From assembly GCF_003330845.1 (NCBI RefSeq), contig NZ_CP026121.1:6057501-6121500 (forward strand): a DNA stretch of 64,000 bases, in the 5' to 3' direction. This DNA comes from Streptomyces sp. Go-475 (GTDB taxonomy: Bacteria > Actinomycetota > Actinomycetes > Streptomycetales > Streptomycetaceae). A program made the position numbers and the translations under genes. Shown piece after piece: positions 59,360-64,000 of this stretch (position 1 is its first letter; every line of letters starts with the position of its first letter). Under the pieces are notes generated by a model that was not told the origin of the DNA, searched no databases, and saw only the letters and a list, made by a program, of their open reading frames with translations.

Positions 59360-60679
59360 TCAGGAGAGCGGCCGGAAGTACTTCCGCAGCGCCCAGGCCG
59401 CGAGCCGCCGGCCGGTGGCGGCGCCCGCCTCGTCGGCCGTCCGGGTGTGGATGCCGCCCCAGACCCGGGCGTCGACGACGTCCCGTTCGTACGCGTCGGC
59501 GTAGTGGTAGTGGCGGGTCGCGCCGGTGGTGACCGAGCGGATGCGCAGGTCGACGCGGGAGGTGCCGAGGATCCCGGTCAGCATGCGCATCAGCGCGCCG
59601 CCCATGGTGGCGTGGCCGCTGAGGTAGTCGGGGTGGGCCGGGGTGTTGAGCAGCGGTTCCCAGTGCCGGTCCGGCCGGGTCGCCGGGTTGCCGTCGGTGT
59701 CCGCCTCCCGGATGGCGGTGACGGGCCGCCAGGTGCCGTGGTGGAGCTTGGCGTCCCAGGCGGCGATGACGGCGTCCGCCTGGGCCGTGTTGGCCGCCGC
59801 GTACAGCCGCGCCGTCTCGGCGATGCCGAAGCCGTGCCGGGCCGCGTGGTCGCCGAGGGCGCCTTGCAGGTCCAGCGCGACGAAGTACCGGGCGATGTCC
59901 GTCTGTTCGGGGGTGCGGTGCGAGCCGGTGCGGCCTCCGTAGGCCGCCACTTCGTGGAGGTCTCTGGCGTACCGAGCGGAGCGGAGCGGAGGCGGCGGGC
60001 CGGGGCGGAACTGGCCGGGGGAGTCCAGCAGCAGCGGACGGACCCGGCCCATCCAGGCACTGGCGAAGGGCTGGTGTCCGGGCGGGGTGGGCCGCCACAC
60101 GCCGGGGCTCGGGGGCGCGGGGAAGGGCACGGACGCGCCGCGGCCGTCGTCCCGGCGGAGTGCGACGATGTGGGCGGCGGCGCGTTTCCCGAACGCGACG
60201 CCCTCCTCCTCGGCCTCGCCGTCGGGGACGGTCGCGAGGGTGTCGGCCAGGGCGGCGTCCAGCCGGGGCGCGGCGCCGGGGAAGTGGTGGCGCAGCACGT
60301 GGTGCGCCGCCGAGGCGGCGGCGGCCGCCGACGAGGCCGGGCGGTGCGCCCGCCCGTCCCACTTGTACGGGGTGAAGCGGCCCTCTACGCCGACGACGGC
60401 GTTGTAGACGGCGGTGGAGACGTACGCCTGCCAGATGAACGACTCGGGTGGGCCCGTGCGGGCCTCGGCGTCGATGGTGTCATCGGCCGTGCGCATCCAC
60501 TCGGTGACGACCGAGGCGTTCCGGTCGCCCCGGCCGGTGCGCTCCTCCCCGGGCGCCGCGCGCTCGGTGGGTCCCGGGCCGGTGCTGGCGTGGGCGCCCG
60601 GCAGGGCGAGCGCGAGCACCCCGCAGGCCAGGCCCGCCACCACCGTCCGCGTCGCGGACCAGGCGCGTCGATTCCGCAC
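59360..60679 (-). CDS. Secreted vanadium haloperoxidase-like/PAP2 family protein
   Basis: A 439-aa protein from GTG 60679 (GGAGGAG 5 bp upstream) with a signal peptide TRTVVAGLACGVLALALPGAHA. The phosphate/vanadate pocket motifs are PAHPDYLSGHATMGGALMRML (the S-G-H motif) and DARVWGGIHTRTADEAGAATGRRL (Arg ... Gly-Gly-Ile-His ... Arg). Earlier AAWDAKLHHGTWRPVTAIREAD is typical of the haloperoxidase-like branch. It may be a phosphatase or peroxidase outside the cell. Monocistronic, ends 107 bp from the importer operon start. Confidence 0.85.
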   Translation of the reverse strand: MRNRRAWSATRTVVAGLACGVLALALPGAHASTGPGPTERAAPGEERTGRGDRNASVVTEWMRTADDTIDAEARTGPPESFIWQAYVSTAVYNAVVGVEGRFTPYKWDGRAHRPASSAAAAASAAHHVLRHHFPGAAPRLDAALADTLATVPDGEAEEEGVAFGKRAAAHIVALRRDDGRGASVPFPAPPSPGVWRPTPPGHQPFASAWMGRVRPLLLDSPGQFRPGPPPPLRSARYARDLHEVAAYGGRTGSHRTPEQTDIARYFVALDLQGALGDHAARHGFGIAETARLYAAANTAQADAVIAAWDAKLHHGTWRPVTAIREADTDGNPATRPDRHWEPLLNTPAHPDYLSGHATMGGALMRMLTGILGTSRVDLRIRSVTTGATRHYHYADAYERDVVDARVWGGIHTRTADEAGAATGRRLAAWALRKYFRPLS

Positions 60680-60781
60680 GTGCACTCCTCCCGGCCGATG
60701 GCACACCGGGAGAACCGTGACCACGCGCGGCGCCGGAGGGTACGGGTCCGTCCCGAACACCGCCCGTTCGGGGGACGGGAC

Positions 60782-62587
60782 TCACCCGGACGGCCCCATG
60801 GCGTCACCGGGGGTGAGGCGGGCTCCCTTCAGCGTCATGTGCAGCAGCAGCCGGTCCTCGCCGTCGTCCAGGTCCAGCCCCGTGAGCTTCTCGATGCGGG
60901 AGAGGCGGTAGTAGAGGGTCTGGCGGTGGATGCCCAGCTCGGCGGCGGCCCGGGCGGCCTGGCCGGCGCAGTCGAGGTAGACCTCGGCGGTGCGGGCGAG
61001 TTCCCGGTGGACCGGGGCGAGCAGGGTCCGGGCGACGGGGTCGCGGGCGACCTCCGGGGGCAGCGCGGTGAGCAGGCGGAACGGCCCGATCGACGCCCAT
61101 CGCGCCACCGGCCCCAGCCTCGGCTCGGCCAGCGCCGCCCGCGCCGCCGCCGACGCCTCCCACCAGGAGACACCGAGCTCGGCGAGGCCGGAGCGGGGGG
61201 TGGCGATACCGGCGGAGGCGCCGCCTGCGGTGGTGGCGCCGGCCGCCGAGGAGCCGCCGGGGGTGGGGGTTCTGCCGGGAGTGGTGGGGCCACCGGTTCT
61301 GGCCGAGGTGGTGGGGCCGCCTGCCGGGGTTCTGGCCGAGGTGGTGGGGCCGCCTGCCGGGGTTTTGGCCGAGGTTGTGGGGCCGCCTGCCGGGGTTTTG
61401 GCCGAGGTGGTGGGGCCGCCTGCCGGGGTTTTGGCCGAGGTGGTGGGGCCGCCTGCCGGGGTTTTGGCCGAGGTGGTGGGGCCGCCTGCCGGGGTTTTGG
61501 CCGAGGTGGTGGGGCCGCCTGCCGGGGTTTTGGCCGAGGTGGTGGGGCCGCCTGCCGGGGTTTTGGCCGAGGTGGTGGGGCCGCCTGCCGGGGTTTTGGC
61601 CGAGGTGGTGGGGCCGCCTGCCGGGGTTTTGGCCGAGGTGGTGGGGCCGCCTGCCGGGGTTTTGGCCGAGGTGGTGGGGCCGCCCGCCGGGGTTCTGCCC
61701 GAAGCGGTGGCACCATCCGCCGAGGTTCTGCCCGAAGTGGTGGTGCCGTCCGCCGAAGCTCCGCCGGAACTGGTGGCGCCGGCCGCGGCGGCTCCGCCCG
61801 GGGCCGAGGGCTCGCCCTGCCCCGTCCCCCCGCGCGCCCGCTCCAGCAGGCGGCCGGCCGCCGTCGTCGCCGGGGTCAGGACGTCCGGGGAGCGCAGCCG
61901 GATCAGTACGGCCACGCACTGGGCCGTCGCCCCCCACGGCAGCGTGCACAGGGCGGTCGCGCCCGGCATGCCGCGGACCGACGGGGCGTCGTCGGGGTCG
62001 GCCGACGGCCAGGGCGCGACGCACACCACGGTGTGCGGGCCGTCGGCGCGCGGGCCGAGGGCCGTGCGGAGCTCGGCGATGGCCATGTCGCTCTGCCAGC
62101 CGCGCTCGGCGGTGAGCACCGCCCGCAGCTCGCGGCTGAGGTCGGCGCCGTGCTGGGCCTCGTCCGCGAGCAGGGCGCCGATCCGGGCCGTGACCCGCAT
62201 CGCGGCGGACAGCTGCCGCTCGCTCGGGCCGGGATCGTCGTCGAGCAGCCAGACGTAGCCGTGGACCACGCCCCGGTGGCGGACGGGGAGGCAGATCCGG
62301 CCCCGGTAGACCCCGGCCTCCGGGGTCGGCGGGATACGGACCGGGCCCGTCGCCCGCGTGATGCCGAAGCCCTCGAACCAGGCCCGCACGGCCGCCGTCG
62401 AGCGGCGGGTGAGGATCGAGCGGGTGCGCACCGGGTCCAGGGCCGACGGATCGAGGTCGCCCTCGCTGTCGTACGCGCCGAAGGCGATCAGCTCGAAGTC
62501 CCGGTTCTCCAGCGTCGCGGGCGCGCCGAGCAGCTCCGAGATCTCGTCGACCAGCTCCTCGTAGTCGCCCCTGTGTTCCGACGTCAT
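60782..62587 (-). CDS. PucR-type regulator with 11-residue tandem repeats, next to proline catabolism
   Basis: A 601-aa protein (ATG at 62587; 62626 is possible). The N-terminal sensor half includes [29 protein letters not shown] and a regulatory region to about 260. Residues of about 298-429 consist of 12 copies of an 11-residue unit like [11 protein letters not shown]. The C-terminus is a PucR/CdaR helix-turn-helix: [35 protein letters not shown]. It is divergent from proline dehydrogenase, so it probably activates proline degradation in response to proline. The repeat should be a flexible linker. Confidence 0.85.
   Translation of the reverse strand: MTSEHRGDYEELVDEISELLGAPATLENRDFELIAFGAYDSEGDLDPSALDPVRTRSILTRRSTAAVRAWFEGFGITRATGPVRIPPTPEAGVYRGRICLPVRHRGVVHGYVWLLDDDPGPSERQLSAAMRVTARIGALLADEAQHGADLSRELRAVLTAERGWQSDMAIAELRTALGPRADGPHTVVCVAPWPSADPDDAPSVRGMPGATALCTLPWGATAQCVAVLIRLRSPDVLTPATTAAGRLLERARGGTGQGEPSAPGGAAAAGATSSGGASADGTTTSGRTSADGATASGRTPAGGPTTSAKTPAGGPTTSAKTPAGGPTTSAKTPAGGPTTSAKTPAGGPTTSAKTPAGGPTTSAKTPAGGPTTSAKTPAGGPTTSAKTPAGGPTTSAKTPAGGPTTSAKTPAGGPTTSARTPAGGPTTSARTGGPTTPGRTPTPGGSSAAGATTAGGASAGIATPRSGLAELGVSWWEASAAARAALAEPRLGPVARWASIGPFRLLTALPPEVARDPVARTLLAPVHRELARTAEVYLDCAGQAARAAAELGIHRQTLYYRLSRIEKLTGLDLDDGEDRLLLHMTLKGARLTPGDAMGPSG
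61301..61696. repeat. 33-bp minisatellite, 12 copies, in frame in the PucR-type gene
   Basis: Twelve contiguous 33-bp units starting at 61301, 61334, 61367 and so on to 61664. Nine are identical; units 1, 3 and 12 differ by one or two bases. Degenerate units continue on both sides (for example 61697-61729 and 61730-61762). The unit length is a multiple of three, so copy-number changes keep the frame. Confidence 0.95.
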
Positions 62588-62640
62588 CCGGGCATTGTCC
62601 CGCACTCCAGGGAGCCTTTCATACATCTGTCTGAGATCTG

Positions 62641-62716
62641 CGGCACGGATGCGTGACAGCTGTCGATGGCCGACGATCGGAGGGATCCTTAGGTTTCACG
62701 GTGGTTCTCCGTGCCG
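62641..62716. promoter_or_regulatory. Distant inverted repeat in the putB-regulator intergenic region
   Basis: CGGCACGGA (62641-62649) is mirrored by TCCGTGCCG (62708-62716). CACGG/CCGTG also forms a local 5-bp repeat near 62698-62714. The region between the divergent regulator and proline dehydrogenase should hold the regulator site; whether this is it is unclear. Confidence 0.25.
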
Positions 62717-62777
62717 TACCCGACGCGTCGTCCGCGCGGGGTCCGGCCTCACGTTGCTTGTGCTCTGGAGGTGCCCC

Positions 62778-63704
62778 GTGCTGGGTCCCGTGATTCTCGC
62801 CGCGTCACGCAGCGACCGGATGCGACGCCTGATCTCGGCCGCCCCGGTGACCAAGCAGGTCGTCGACCGCTTCATCCCGGGCGAGGACGTCGACGACATC
62901 GTCCCGGTCGTCCGGGACCTCGCCGACCGGGGCCTGGAGCTGACGATGGACGTCGTCGGCGAGGACATCACCCACCCCGCGCAGGCCGCCGCCGCCCGCG
63001 ACGCCTACCTGGAGCTGGTCGACCGCCTCAAGCCGCTGGAGCTCGGCACCCGCGCCGAGATGTCGGTGAAGCTGTCGATGTTCGGGCAGGCGCTGGAGGA
63101 CGGCCACGAGCTGGCCCTGAAGAACGTCCGCCCGGTCGTCGAGGCCGCGGCCGAGATCGGCACCACGGTCACCCTGGACGCGGAGGACCACACGACGCTG
63201 GACTCGATGTTCGCCATCCACGAGGAGCTGCGGAAGGACTTCCCGCAGACCGGCTGCGTCATCCAGGCGTACCTCTTCCGTACCGAGGCCGACGCCCGCC
63301 GCCTGTCCGCGAGCGGCAGCCGGGTCCGCCTGGTCAAGGGCGCGTACAAGGAGCCCGCCTCGGTCGCGTACCAGGACAAGCACGAGATCGATCGGGCATA
63401 CGTTCGTATCCTCCGGGCGTTGATGGAGGGGGAGGGGTACCCGATGATCGGGTCCCACGACCCGCGCCTGATCGCCATCGCCCAGGAGCTCGCCCACCGC
63501 GCCGGACGAAAGCCCGGCGACTACGAGTTCCAGATGCTCTACGGCATCCGCGCCGAGGAGCACCTGCGGCTGGCCGCCGAGGGCCACCGGATGCGCGTGT
63601 ACACCGCGTACGGCACCGACTGGTACGGCTACTTCATGCGCCGACTCGCGGAGAAGCCGGCGAACCTGCGCTTCTTCGCCCGCAGCATGATCACCAAGGG
63701 CTGA
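62778..63704 (+). CDS. putB: Proline dehydrogenase
   Basis: A 308-aa FAD enzyme oxidising proline to pyrroline-5-carboxylate. The GTG at 62778 is chosen for TGGAGGTG upstream; the longer frame adds a non-protein-like head. Barrel motifs: LELTMDVVGEDITHPAQA, EMSVKLSMFGQALEDG, TLDAEDHTTLDSMFAIH, QAYLFRTEADARRL, VRLVKGAYKEP, SHDPRLIAIAQ, YEFQMLYGIR and the C-terminal YFMRRLAEKPANLRFF. It is followed 53 bp later by P5C dehydrogenase. Confidence 0.95.
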   Translation: MLGPVILAASRSDRMRRLISAAPVTKQVVDRFIPGEDVDDIVPVVRDLADRGLELTMDVVGEDITHPAQAAAARDAYLELVDRLKPLELGTRAEMSVKLSMFGQALEDGHELALKNVRPVVEAAAEIGTTVTLDAEDHTTLDSMFAIHEELRKDFPQTGCVIQAYLFRTEADARRLSASGSRVRLVKGAYKEPASVAYQDKHEIDRAYVRILRALMEGEGYPMIGSHDPRLIAIAQELAHRAGRKPGDYEFQMLYGIRAEEHLRLAAEGHRMRVYTAYGTDWYGYFMRRLAEKPANLRFFARSMITKG

Positions 63705-63757
63705 CAGCCCTCCAGGGCTGAGACCGACACACCGCTCAGTAAGGAGTTACGGAAAAC

Positions 63758-64000
63758 ATGGACGCTGTGACCCAGGTCCCCACCCCCGTCAACGAGCCGG
63801 TGCACGGCTACGCCCCCGGCTCGCCCGAGCGGGCCCGGCTGGAGGCCAAGCTGAAGGAGCTGGCCGACAACCCGATCGACCTGCCCTGCACCATCGGCGG
63901 CGAGCAGCGGATGGGCGGCGGCGAGGCCTTCCAGGTCGTCCAGCCGCACAACCACAAGGCCGTGCTCGGCACGTACCGCAACGCCACGCAGCAGGACGCC
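63758..64000 (+). CDS. pruA: L-glutamate gamma-semialdehyde (P5C) dehydrogenase, 5' part
   Basis: The first 81 codons are visible; the gene runs out of the window. It begins MDAVTQVPTPVNEPVHGYAPGSPERARLEAKLKEL and continues LPCTIGGEQRMGGGEAFQVVQPHNHKAVLGTY, the typical N-terminus of RocA/PruA enzymes that oxidise the product of proline dehydrogenase to glutamate. AAGGAG lies 11 bp upstream. Operon with putB. Confidence 0.92.
   Translation, partial: MDAVTQVPTPVNEPVHGYAPGSPERARLEAKLKELADNPIDLPCTIGGEQRMGGGEAFQVVQPHNHKAVLGTYRNATQQDA

Noticed and set aside
61301..61696. CRISPR array
   Set aside because: The 33-bp units are contiguous without spacers, lie within a coding frame, and no cas genes are present.

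Overview
The window is high-GC actinobacterial DNA, almost certainly a Streptomyces chromosome. Reading frames show strong third-position G/C bias, GTG and TTG starts are common, 4-bp ATGA/GTGA overlaps recur, and I found only one in-frame TTA codon. The order mnmA, ligA, a GGDEF-EAL gene, gatC-gatA-gatB, a second GGDEF-EAL gene, ilvB-ilvN-ilvC, serA, proline dehydrogenase, P5C dehydrogenase matches, as I recall it, the core region around SCO5486-SCO5520 of S. coelicolor. No rRNA, tRNA, CRISPR array, insertion sequence or integrase was found.

Region 1 (1-9776) is the right edge of an accessory, biosynthesis-like operon. It holds a ketosynthase-III-like enzyme (5' end outside the window), an ATP-grasp ligase, a LuxC-like/PaaK-like fusion, a tricorn-type protease, an MFS exporter and a second, degenerate ATP-grasp protein. 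The first four are coupled by ATGA overlaps. I recognise no known pathway; this is the best candidate here for an undescribed system.

Region 2 (9728-24702) is mixed housekeeping: a TRIC-type channel, an esterase, a thioesterase, a Ser/Pro/Gly-repeat lipoprotein, a TetR regulator facing two small membrane proteins across twin operator-like palindromes, a cysteine desulfurase with MnmA for tRNA thiolation, a Tat-type amidase, a hydrolase, an internally deleted DUF427 pseudogene, a methyltransferase, a LOG protein, an SDR, a MetE-like protein and LigA.

Region 3 (24912-46489) starts and ends with membrane c-di-GMP proteins. The first (RmdB-like) has intact GGDEF and EAL motifs and a TTA codon; the second (CdgF-like) has an intact GGDEF and a degraded EAL. 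Between them lie gatCAB with a 79-aa membrane protein inserted between gatA and gatB, an MMPL transporter, a GNAT, a large LuxR-type (LAL) regulator, a sugar-dehydrogenase-like lipoprotein, an aldo/keto reductase and a hydroxyacid dehydrogenase.

Region 4 (46490-52141) is branched-chain amino acid and serine synthesis. A 13-residue Ile/Leu/Val leader peptide and a T-tailed hairpin precede ilvB-ilvN-ilvC, followed by serA and a perfect 18-bp hairpin.

Region 5 (52162-64000) contains a divergent MFS exporter/TetR pair, a peptide/nickel-type ABC importer operon whose two permeases are fused and whose promoter has a Zur-like site, a vanadium-haloperoxidase-like/PAP2 protein, and the proline catabolism genes. 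Their PucR-type regulator carries a 12-copy, 33-bp in-frame minisatellite. The window ends inside the P5C dehydrogenase gene.
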